64,000 nt of DNA from Paracamarosporium sp. OC-R06-R3 (taxonomy: Eukaryota > Ascomycota > Dothideomycetes > Pleosporales > Didymosphaeriaceae), in contig JACVRA010000181.1 in assembly GCA_019828545.1 (NCBI GenBank), positions 248,001-312,000 on the forward strand. Direction: 5' to 3'. The position numbers and the translations under genes were made by a program. Under the pieces are notes generated by a model that saw only the letters and a program-made list of their open reading frames with translations, did no database searches and was not told where the DNA came from. How positions within the stretch are numbered: position 1 is the stretch's first letter; the number at the start of each line of letters is the position of its first letter. Shown here piece by piece: positions 22,477 through 31,625 of the stretch.

Positions 22477-24120
22477 TTACATGTAACTCCCCAAATGCTG
22501 GTCTGAACATCGTACATCAAGTTCCTCTAGCTTTGCGAGAAGACGATCTAGATTTAGTGTGGCTTGTTGATTTACTCCGAAACCTCCAGTCCGCACTTCG
22601 TCTAACAATGCGCCTCCAATATCGCGGATTTTTGGCACGACGCTATAACCGTTTGCGTCAAAGACCTCATTAGGCATGTGGTACAAGATATCAAGTAGTT
22701 CGTCGACCACACGATGCCGCTCCTCGGAAATGAAAGTCGGGGTGAGGAGTAAATTCTGGGAGCGCGCGAGGCCGTTCATCTGCTCTAATAGGTTCGCACG
22801 GATGTGCAATTGTGTGACTTTGAGATTGACCGTTTGCACGTCTGTTCCAAAATCGCCTCCAATCACACGCCTTTCTCCGCTCATGGGACTGCCTGGCCGA
22901 CTTCTCCACTTCAGCTGGGGTGGCAAATCGGCTAGTGCTTGCTGTGCTTGCTTCATGCTCTCCTGTAAGTGCTCCATCGTCTTCACCGGGACAGACTGAC
23001 TAGTTTGCCAGATCAGAAACAGGCGTGCAAGTGCATTCAGCCCAGGAACGTAAGATTTTGATGCGGAAGCGAGCGATATCTCGGGAATCCTCCCAAACAG
23101 GCTCTCGTCGGACACATCTAGCGGGATTAGCGCGTTGACTTGTTCATGCGCCTGACGCAAAACAAGTAGTGGCCATCCATGCATGTCACATGTACATTGG
23201 CCGGCGTAGATGAGCCAGTACAGCCGTTTCAGAATTTGTTGATCCGGAAACGTCATCTGATCAAAATCATGGTAGAGAAGATACTTCAGGCCCATGGCTG
23301 CCTCGGCACTAAGTCGATGAGCAAGTGGGGATCCAATACCGTGTTCATGGTGCATAGCACTGGAAAAATTGTACATTGCTAGCACCCAGTCCAATGAGAT
23401 AGGCCTGTTGCGGTCCCACAGTCCTAGGCGTTCGGCAATATCGAATGAGCCGTCTACGGTCACTGCACCATACAATCCGCGTCTTCTCCGCAGACTAGCC
23501 ACGACTGCAGCGCAAAGTGACGCCATCAAGACGAGGAACGCGGTATCAGGTACGCTGCCCGCATTCTGAACATGCGATATGCGATCTAGAATTTGCGATT
23601 GATGGAAGATCGGAGCAACAGGGTGGATCCATCCGAACCAGTCATCTACAATCTGACGGAGGACCGGGAGCGATGCTATGAGCTCGATGTCGCATGGAAA
23701 TGATCGAGGTGAGGTGGCAGGCAAGCTTGGAGAGGATCCATCTGAGGTGTTGAAGGAAGGGGAACCATTTCCCGACGTCTCTACGTCAAGCTGCGATCGT
23801 AGCGCTTCAACATATCTTTGTCTGTCTGTTAGCCAAGGGAACCAACTACCGAGAACCTTAAGAAATACTCACCGATTCTTAGGCCCGCGTTTTTTACGGG
23901 GCTGGACTTGAGTACATTCTATGTTGAACTCTGTGCACATGGAGCACTTCGTCTTGCATTGCGAATAGACGCACTGCATGTGGTTAGCTCCAGAAAACTG
24001 AACCACAGTCACACCACTTGCCCTGACTTTCCTCGCTCGGCATGCATCGCATGCAGCTGTTGATCGTACTCGGCCTCCGGATGGATCTCTATTTTCGCGG
24101 GGAATTTCCTGTGCATTCAT
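22477..24120 (-). CDS. Zn2Cys6 transcription factor, likely regulator of the sugar-use module
   Basis: Three exons on the minus strand, 24120-24022, 23973-23873 and 23815-22477, encode 512 residues. The first intron (23974-24021) is a 48-nt GC-AG intron with donor AGG|GCAAGT and a GCTAAC branch. The second (23816-23872) is GT-AG. Splicing creates the binuclear zinc cluster with cysteines at 24, 27, 34, 43, 46 and 53 (spacing 2-6-8-2-6). It is followed by the basic linker RKKRGPKNR and YVEAL, as in sugar-responsive fungal regulators. The rest is an MHR-like all-helical region. The gene is convergent with the glycosidase and divergent from the MFS gene. A CCG-N9-CGG site lies 121 bp upstream of its own ATG, which suggests autoregulation. 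The assigned role is inferred from position. Confidence 0.85.
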
Positions 24121-24527
24121 GGTTCCTTACACTTGAGAGTAGAACAGTCGTCTATAGTGCAAGGAAAATTGTCGGATTAACACCGTACTGGTTTTGCCTT
24201 CGAGCGTTGGGGTCGTCAGATGATTTAGCTAGCTATTTTTCCGATAATTTTGCGGTAGCTCGGTTTTTGCAGGCTAGACCACGAACGAGTCAGTCGTGGA
24301 ATGACCGATTCGGACCGTCATGTACCCACCTCCGCTTTCGCACGCACGGCACGCAATGTTAGTGCTCTCCAGGTTCTCTCCGCAGTCGTGTGGATCCCGC
24401 TGGCTTTGAGACCATGTTATTCGACGCCGCTGCGGCGGAACATATAAGGTTGAGCATCTTCCTACTCCATAGACCACGCTCGGAGGATAGGTTTTGACGC
24501 TTTTGTACGTTTTCCTGATATTTCACA
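24121..24527. promoter_or_regulatory. Divergent promoter with operator copy 2
   Basis: This 407-bp region serves the regulator (minus) and the sugar porter (plus). Positions 24233-24254 repeat the 22-bp sequence found upstream of the glycosidase. Here the next base completes CCG (24241-24243), nine bases, and CGG (24253-24255). A second small inverted repeat, CCACGA...TCGTGG, follows at about 24279-24299. Coordinated control of all three genes through this motif is inferred. Confidence 0.6.
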
Positions 24528-26289
24528 ATGGTCGCTACCAAGGACGGTGTTGAGGTGATGCACCATGAAGATATTGCTGCTCACCTACCACACGGTGAGG
24601 ACAAGAGGCCATGGTATCAGCAACCGGAGCTCAGAAAGCTATACATGCTCATGCCTTTTCTATTTCTCGGCTCGACGACACTCGGCTACGACGGAAGTCT
24701 TTTAAATGGACTTCAGACAATGCCTGCGTGGCAAGCTTGTACGACTTCCTTTTCCCATAACATTTCTCCGCTAATGGCAATCGTAGTCTTCCATCACCCT
24801 ACCGGTTCTCACCTTGGTTTACTTGGTGCATTTCCCGGGTTTGGGGGCTTCGCGGTTCTCCTGTTCACTCCCTATGTAGCGGATTATTGCGGCCGTCGTC
24901 TTGGAACAGGAATTGGGTGCTGTTTGGTGATTCTTGGAGCGGCGATTCAGGCGTGCCCACAACCAAGCAATCCAGACGCCATGTTCCTTGCTGGTCGATT
25001 CATCATGGGGATGGGCAGCAACATCAGTAATGCAACATGCCCTCTCCTCATCACCGAAGTGTCCCACCCGAGGCATCGTGGCAGAGTTACCACTATCTAC
25101 AACACTGTTTGGTATGTGGGAGCAATCCTTGCTGCTTGGACGACATTTGGCACACTCAACCATATTGTGGGGGACCTTTCGTGGCGCTTACCGGTCGGCC
25201 TCCAGTGCGCGATGCCTGGCATTCAGCTACTTGCTTTATGGATGCTGCCCGAAAGCCCTCGTTGGTTGATCGCTAAGGGTAAATATGCACAGGCAAAGAA
25301 GATCCTGACGAAATACCACGGAAACGGTACCGAAACCGATTTCGTCAACTGGGAGTTTAACGAGATCAGCCAAACAATTGAGTTGGAAGAAGCCGCCTCG
25401 GCCAACAGCGGCTGGTATGAACTGGTTCGGACCCCTGGAAACAGGAAGCGATGCTTGCTCATCATCTTGACTGCCATCTTCTCGCAATGTTCGGGCAATG
25501 GCCTTGTCAGCTACTATCTGTCATCGGTATTGAACACCATCGGGATAACGAAGTGAGTTCATCTGCCAGAAGCCAGCGTGCTCTCAACTAACATAACAAA
25601 CTTAGTCCATCGAATCAAGCAGCTATCAATGGTGGCCTAACGATATGGTGCTGGCTCGTATCTTTGGGCTGCGCATTTCTCGTAGATCGCGTTGGTCGTC
25701 GCGTTCTTTTCCTCATAGCTGGTGTGGGCATGTTGATTGCCTTTTCGATCTGGACAGCATGCAGTGCCGTATATGCAAAGACCGGAGATTCAGGAGCTGG
25801 CTCAGCTGTACTTGCTATGATCTTCCTTTTCTATGGCGGTCCGTATCTCTGTCCTCCTACCAACTTTCTCAAGCTAACGATCGTAGCCGCTGGCTTTGCT
25901 TGGCCCGGATTGACAGTTTCTTATACTGTTGAAATCTTGCCTTTCAAGATCCGCGCAAAGGGGCTAACCTTGTGCTTTGTCGGTACCAGTCTTGCGGGTA
26001 TTTTTAACCAATACGTTAATCCTGTCGGACTTGAAGCATTGGCATGGAAATTCTACATTGTCTATATTGTGGTCTTGGTGCTGGAGTGTTTAGCCATATA
26101 TTTCCTTTATGTGGAGACAAGAGGCCCTGTAAGTGCTAATCCTTTGCATATCATTGAGTCATTGCTAAAATGCGTCAGACACTTGAAGAAATCGCTGTGC
26201 TATTTGACGGACCAGATGCGAATGTTGCTGGTACCACTGTGCCCATGGAGCGAAAGCGGTCGGTTGAAGAATCTGATGATAAAGCATAA
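24528..26289 (+). CDS. MFS sugar porter (lactose permease/hexose transporter type)
   Basis: Four exons, 24528-24738, 24787-25552, 25606-26128 and 26179-26289, encode 536 residues. Introns of 48-53 nt have GT-AG borders. The protein carries sugar-porter signatures: DYCGRR after the second membrane segment, PESPRWLIAKGKYAQA before the central loop, DRVGRR in the second half, and VETRGPTLEEIAVLFDG at the end. The last of these exists only after removal of intron 3. The sequence GYDGSLLNGLQTMPAWQAFF requires removal of intron 1, which is 48 nt and free of stops. It should sit in the plasma membrane and import a sugar or disaccharide. The promoter is shared with the Zn2Cys6 gene, and the nearby cytosolic glycosidase suggests a galactoside as cargo, by inference. 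Confidence 0.9.
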
Positions 26290-26438
26290 AGTTAAGGCGA
26301 GAATATCAATGTAGAGAGTTATGTAGGGGCTCAACATGATTGCAAACATGTTTATTCATCAATTGATCACCGTTCGAGATCATGCTGCTTGGTATCGATC
26401 AATGGAAGCTGCCCTCGACGCCCTCTTATTTGAATCTC

Positions 26439-26465
26439 GTTATAACCTAGGTTACAAGTTATAAC
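26439..26465. repeat. Three overlapping or adjacent palindromes
   Basis: GTTATAAC at 26439-26446 overlaps AACCTAGGTT at 26444-26453, and GTTATAAC occurs again at 26458-26465. All three are perfect palindromes. They lie between the sugar porter and the small Cys-rich gene. Function is unknown. Confidence 0.6.
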
Positions 26466-26598
26466 CCCAGATCAGGATATAGACATAATCATGAAATTCA
26501 GAGGTTTACATCTCTTTCGTAATGAAGACGATATGCACTCAGCATTCATGTAAAGTTACCGAGTAGTCATAAGTCCAGGTCCGTCCGAAGCTCGACCA

Positions 26599-26739
26599 TT
26601 ACATTGGCGCATTCGCCTGCAAGCAATTACTGCATCTATTGTGCTGGCACTTGATGCACTGACCGCGTCGTATCCCTATCTGCCCGCCGCAGTTGGCCTG
26701 ACAGCAAAAGTATATTGCAACAGGTTGGCCATTAGACAT
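26599..26739 (-). CDS. Very small Cys-rich, zinc-ribbon-like protein (46 aa)
   Basis: The minus-strand frame from ATG at 26739 to TAA at 26599 encodes only 46 residues. It contains eight cysteines in the arrangement FCCQANCGG ... CIKCQHNRCSNC. The closing CxxCxHxxCxxC pattern resembles the short Cys-rich zinc-binding proteins common in filamentous ascomycetes. A GTAAGT donor about 70 nt upstream on the same strand, and a possible acceptor just before the ATG, suggest a spliced 5' leader. No signal peptide is present, so it should be intracellular. Its role is unknown. Confidence rests on the cysteine pattern, because the frame is short. Confidence 0.5.
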   Translation of the reverse strand: MSNGQPVAIYFCCQANCGGQIGIRRGQCIKCQHNRCSNCLQANAPM

Positions 26740-28018
26740 CTCAATTCGTTGCACTATTACCCATCAATAAAAATAACTGCACCCTCGCAGCAGCTCAAAA
26801 TGTACTTACAGTTCGGTTCCTAAATCGGAGAGTATTTATTGGTTCAAAGAGATCTTTATTGCTTGTGAGGTTCGTTCTCGAACAAAGATTTGTTCCGTAG
26901 CAGAAGAGAGCGATATGTGGGCAAGAAGAGTAAGAAACCATCTGCAATCTCGCCCTTATATACACTTGTCTCCAAAAAGCGTCATGCATAGTTTCATTTA
27001 GCATAGGCTCACGCAGTGAGAATGTTTGGGGGACTGTAGACTGGGTGAATATCAGCAAGCGGAATGGCAATGTATGTATTGGAATAAATTGCGTGTTCAA
27101 CACGTCAAAGTTGTGTATATATTCACTTATCTACGCGCACTATTGAGAAGTCGCAAACAGGCTCTAGGTAGTGTTTGATTCCTCTGACACTGTCGACTTG
27201 GCCGTTGCATTCCGGCAAATGTGCGTAGATTATTCGCTACATAGGCAGACGAACCTTTCATGTTACTCATTAACAAGGACATGGTATTCTCTCATAATCA
27301 CTCGGCATATGATTGTCGCAATTTCAATTGGCTCAGCTTACCCTCCCTCCATATCCTAGGACAGCATGTATCGGGGGTTTTTAATAGGCCCAGCGGTAGG
27401 AAAAGGGAGACAACTACCGCTGGAAGAAAGCGGGCTGTTGGAGGCACATATAAAAATCCCAGCATAATGAACTAGCAATATCATGTACCAGATGAAGTTG
27501 GTAGTTGATTATCTCTGGGCGCACACTTTGTAAAGCTTGAAATCTTCGTTCTCGCAAGCTTTATCGATCAGGTATTGTTGTGTAAGAAGCAGTTCGAGGG
27601 CTGATCAGATAAAGCTACGGTGGGAGAATAAGGAAGTGGGCGGTACGTGGTCTACTCATACAGTAGTATTTACGTGAACGAATGTCAAGGCTCATGGCGA
27701 CAAACGTCTTCAATCGCGGTGGAGCAATTGGTTGTCCACCGTGCATTGACCTTAGATGCTTTTGTCGAAAGAGAAGCTCAACGTGACCAGCTAACTATGA
27801 CACGATCAAGCTGACGGTTTGTGCTTCGCTTAAAGTTAGAGGTGATAGTAAGGTATGCACACGTAGGGCGAAGTTACTACTAAAACAAACGCATCGTGTT
27901 TCTGACCACATGCGGTAATCAGTCTCACGATATTGAATATTCATGCCTGGCAAATAACATTTCGAATCGCGTTATTGGTATGAAGCTATGTACAAGAAAA
28001 TACCCCCAAACTTCCACG
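26740..28018. other. Intergenic region, no further gene seen
   Basis: Short open frames occur, for example 26795-27103 (-) and 27260-27475 (+), without features. The first may include the 5' leader of the small Cys-rich gene. Confidence 0.45.
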
Positions 28019-28555
28019 CTACATTCCATCATTAAGCATTGCTTGCATCATCTGTACGTGTCGGTTCGCATTTGTTTCGCTCATCTCAGTCTCATAGTTC
28101 AGTCCGTAAGGCCAGAAATGCGATCCACCACAGCTGATTTTCGCGCTGGACCCATCAAAGCTCCTCAACAGCGGCAGTGCCGTCTTCCAGCTACCAGATG
28201 CACACAATGAGTCAAAGTTCGCAGTCTGGCCAACGCCGAGAGTGTGAGATATTTCGTGCATTGCAGTGCGCTCAGTCATGTAGGCGCGATCGGAGCCGAA
28301 TCTCATGTCGCCGTTGTAGTTGGCGTCCGCGGTCGGTACGCCGGGCACGTAGGACACTTTGATGTTTTTTGTGCATTTTGCGTTGCAGTATTTTCCGTAC
28401 CGGGCAATGGCAAGCTTCATAGCCGCATCGATCTTGTTGTACGCATCGGTTTGGTCTGCAGTGGGGTTCGACGCTTTCTGGATGGTGTAGGTGATGGCGG
28501 CGCATGAGACCGTGGACGCATATGCGATAGCGGTAAGGATGAGAGAGAATTTCAT
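28019..28555 (-). CDS. Secreted zincin-like protein with an HEISH motif
   Basis: A single exon on the minus strand encodes 178 residues from the ATG at 28555. An in-frame ATG 114 nt further upstream would place 38 extra residues before the signal peptide, so I chose the later start. Residues 1-19 are a signal peptide. The zinc-binding motif HEISHTLGVGQ spans 100-110: His100, catalytic Glu101, His104 and Gly107. In metzincins the third ligand is His or Asp at the position that is Gln110 here. Other notable parts are four mature cysteines (57, 61, 118, 142) and GSHFWPYGLNYE near 144-155, whose His could act as a ligand. It is probably a small extracellular metallopeptidase or a relative of one, and activity is uncertain. 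Confidence 0.75.
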   Translation of the reverse strand: MKFSLILTAIAYASTVSCAAITYTIQKASNPTADQTDAYNKIDAAMKLAIARYGKYCNAKCTKNIKVSYVPGVPTADANYNGDMRFGSDRAYMTERTAMHEISHTLGVGQTANFDSLCASGSWKTALPLLRSFDGSSAKISCGGSHFWPYGLNYETEMSETNANRHVQMMQAMLNDGM

Positions 28556-29750
28556 GATGGGCGAATTTGCGAAACGGGAGACGTTGGTTCGGCAGGTAGT
28601 TGGACGACAGATGGTGATGTAGAGGATCGGAGGCACCTTGAGTGTTTGTGATAGCGCTGACCGTAGCAATCGAGGATACCATCATTTATATACCCGGGCA
28701 CTAGCCTGTACCTGCACGGTAAAGGTCACTCGATATTTTTTTGAATATAGTGTTCCCATCCGAGACAGGGTGAAAGTACTGCCAAGCTGTAATAGGAACA
28801 ATCTATCCTCGAATCTCCATGAGCGGGAAAACATTTTATCGCCAGAAAAGCAATCTGAAACGGACGCTTTGCAGCTTGCGGAAAGGAACAATATCGCGAA
28901 GGTGCTGCTGCCAGGGTTCGCATTGAAATTTGTTTCGACCATTGTTTATCTTATATTATCTTGGCACGTTACCCTAGCGCATAAGCATGAAACACCCGGG
29001 GCCTTCCACCACCTGATAACGGAGCGATACTATATAAGACCAGTCTCCGATAAGAGACGGAGGACACACTGGTTCAAGAGATGCAAAACTGGATGGTGTC
29101 CAGGTTTACATATCTCTTCCAATCTTGTCTCGCGTACACGCCACCACACCGTAACTCCTTCCCCAATGATACATATTTCGATATTCTGTTTAATGCTAGA
29201 TCTGGCAACTCCAACGACACCTTTCGAAAAAAATCGGTTATCGAGCCGCAAGCTTTAACTGGCGAACACTGCAGACAGAGCGCGCGCGCGCTCAAATTCC
29301 AGCATACTTTGAACTAGCATTCGTCTAGTTTGGAAGGTTCTTTTGTGACACTTGCATCATTGCTTATCCATTATCATTCGACGGTTTATAGCCTTTAACA
29401 TGCAGCTAGAGCAGCAAAGCCCGACGCGAGAGTCTTAGCATGGGGAGGCATACTTCATGACAAAGTACTCTTCATACTAAAAATCTGAACAACGTCGTAG
29501 ACTTGCCAATCGACCGAATGTGGTAATTGTGCGTGGCCGGAGAATCTAGAAGCGCTCGGTCGCTCTTCACCCGACGCCCGCCGGATCGATTGCTCCAAAG
29601 TGCGGGGCCCCACGATGCTAAATCTACGCGTAAACGATGGATAGCAATTGTGCCGCATTATAAAATGGATCACGAGTGCCGAGCATTTTTGCATGCAGAC
29701 GGCATCTGTTCCGAGTTTTTCAAGTCATCCCTGACTTAAGACGTGGCAGT
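28556..29750. other. Intergenic region between divergent genes
   Basis: I see no gene. The 206-codon frame at 28638-29258 (+) lacks features and spans the likely promoter of the zincin-like gene. Confidence 0.5.
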
Positions 29751-30796
29751 ATGCATCTATTATCTTTGCCTAGCCTTCTCTTGTCCCTTCCGCTTGCGGC
29801 AGCACTTCCTGGACCTTCTTACACTTCTTCGCCGACATCTTCGAGTGTTAACGCTATACCAACAATATGGGTAGCGGGTGATTCGACGACTGCGCCAGAC
29901 GGAGGCCACAATGGAACTGAAGGGTGGGGACAGTACCTGAAGTACTCGTTTGGTGACAACGCTTTTGTCAACAACTCTGCATATGCCGGGCGCTCTGCCC
30001 GATCTTTTACACGCGAAGGACGCTTTGATCGTATAGCTGCAGCAATGAAACCTGGGGATTTTGTCGTTATCGAACTAGGGATCAATGACGGAGGTACACC
30101 TTTGAACGGCTCCACGAGCACTACGGGCGACAAGGGAAGAGCGGATTGTCCCGGTGCAGGGAATGAAACTTGCACCGTGATCTTCAAGTGCGCCGTTCCA
30201 AGATATGCGAACATGATTTGAGCAGGCTGACCGTAGACAGCAACGTTACCGAAATAGTTCAAACATTCCCAACTTACATCGAAGCGGCCGCCAGTAAGTT
30301 CCTTTCATTAGGAGCTGCCAGCGTCATCATATCGGAGCAGCTCCCAAATAACGTATGGGAGTCGGGAACATACTCGTACAAGCCATCGGTCTTTTCGTAT
30401 TACGACTTGTAAGTCTGCGTGCTCAATAATTATGATATATATACTGACCTTTGCAGATTGGTCGCAGAGAGGCTTGGAGGACCGAGTGGGAAGGCATACC
30501 TTGTACAACATGGGAGCTACGCGGCGCAGGCGCAGAAGTTGCTAGGGGCTAAAGTTGTAGATGCAAATTATCCGATGGATCACACGCATACCGCGCCATT
30601 TCTTGCCGATGTGGTATGTGTACTTCAGAACAAGACCTTTTAGCTCACTACTAATATATCATAGCATAGTCAGGCATTCGTTTTAGGGCTGAAGTGCGGA
30701 ACAAGCCCGTTGGCACACTTGGTCGTTAATGCTACCGCTCGCATCGAAGCGTTGTGGGGGCCATGTTTACCGGCAAATGATACGATTCCTATCTAG
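29751..30796 (+). CDS. Rhamnogalacturonan acetylesterase (SGNH/GDSL, CE12-type)
   Basis: Four exons, 29751-30187, 30241-30408, 30457-30613 and 30665-30796, encode 297 residues. I chose the ATG at 29751 because it opens a signal peptide (MHLLSLPSLLLSLPLAAALP). SGNH blocks are complete: VAGDSTTA with the catalytic Ser (block I), the Gly of AYAGRSARSF (block II), ELGINDGG (block III) and DHTHT with the catalytic Asp and His (block V). Secreted enzymes of this family remove acetyl groups from the rhamnogalacturonan part of pectin. The first intron (GTGCGC donor, GACAG acceptor) is the least certain, but it is the only combination I found that keeps the frame. Several N-glycosylation sites fit secretion. 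Confidence 0.88.
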
Positions 30797-31011
30797 ATCC
30801 TGTCAGCCGCTATTGCAAAAGCATAATCACCTATCACTATACTACGTTAGTTTTGTGCGTAAAGCTGGGGCACGAGGCTAGTGCTTATGATGCCTCACAC
30901 CGTGCACGTCTCTAAAGGGCTGAACCTCACATCATCCGATTTTTGAAATCCTATTATCTAGAATCTTGCACAAATTTTCAGCGTCAAGTCTTCCTTTTGC
31001 ATCGTTTCGAC

Positions 31012-31368
31012 ATGATCGCAACTCTCTTTCGCGTTGGCCTACAAGGTATCCTCTACTACGGCGCATTCAGCCGCTTCACGCACGGGCAATACACGCCTTC
31101 CTTCCATCAATATCAATTGGACCGAGCACCGAACAACGAGTACACGCAATTCATCCCCGTCTTCGACGTCGTCTTTGGCACTCTGCTCTTTTCTCCAAAG
31201 GCGCGACCGTGGGTTGCTCTATTGTGCGCTCTTGCTCAAGGCGGAGGGATTGTGAAGCTGGTGCAAGAAGGCAAAAATATCACTCTAGATATCGGATTTC
31301 TCACGATTGCTACAACCGTGTTTTTGACATCATGGATTGGAGACCGATGGAAGCGTTGGGTGCATTAG
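31012..31368 (+). CDS. Small membrane protein, unknown function
   Basis: The frame from ATG at 31012 encodes 118 residues with three or four hydrophobic segments: an N-terminal one, about 46-62, 66-84 and 90-108. It ends in the basic tail GDRWKRWVH. An in-frame ATG at 30943 would add 23 residues. I prefer the later start because the hydrophobic region begins at once. The layout recalls small DoxX-like fungal membrane proteins, but I cannot assign it. It lies 215 bp downstream of the acetylesterase on the same strand. Confidence 0.6.
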   Translation: MIATLFRVGLQGILYYGAFSRFTHGQYTPSFHQYQLDRAPNNEYTQFIPVFDVVFGTLLFSPKARPWVALLCALAQGGGIVKLVQEGKNITLDIGFLTIATTVFLTSWIGDRWKRWVH

Positions 31369-31625
31369 TCAATGTCGCGCTCGAGGCTGGACTAATCATA
31401 GCTGAGGCCGGCGGTACATCTCATGGATTTACCTTCTCAGATTGGAACCTTGAGGTACGAGTTCTCGAAGATTGGCAAGTTTTGAAACCCACAAAGAGAT
31501 GGGGCAGATCAATGACTACGGCAACCGAGATTTGACTCGCGCTACTCCCTGCACATCAAAGCTAGTTAGACTCTTCATATTCCTGGACGCCATCACGTCT
31601 CTCACTCAATAGCCCCTTCTGAATT

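Noticed and set aside
28638..29258. 206-codon plus-strand frame
   Set aside because: It covers the promoter of the zincin-like gene, has no recognisable feature and lacks a supported intron chain.
29676..29750. Upstream start of the acetylesterase (25 extra residues)
   Set aside because: The extra residues precede and would bury a clear signal peptide that begins at 29751.
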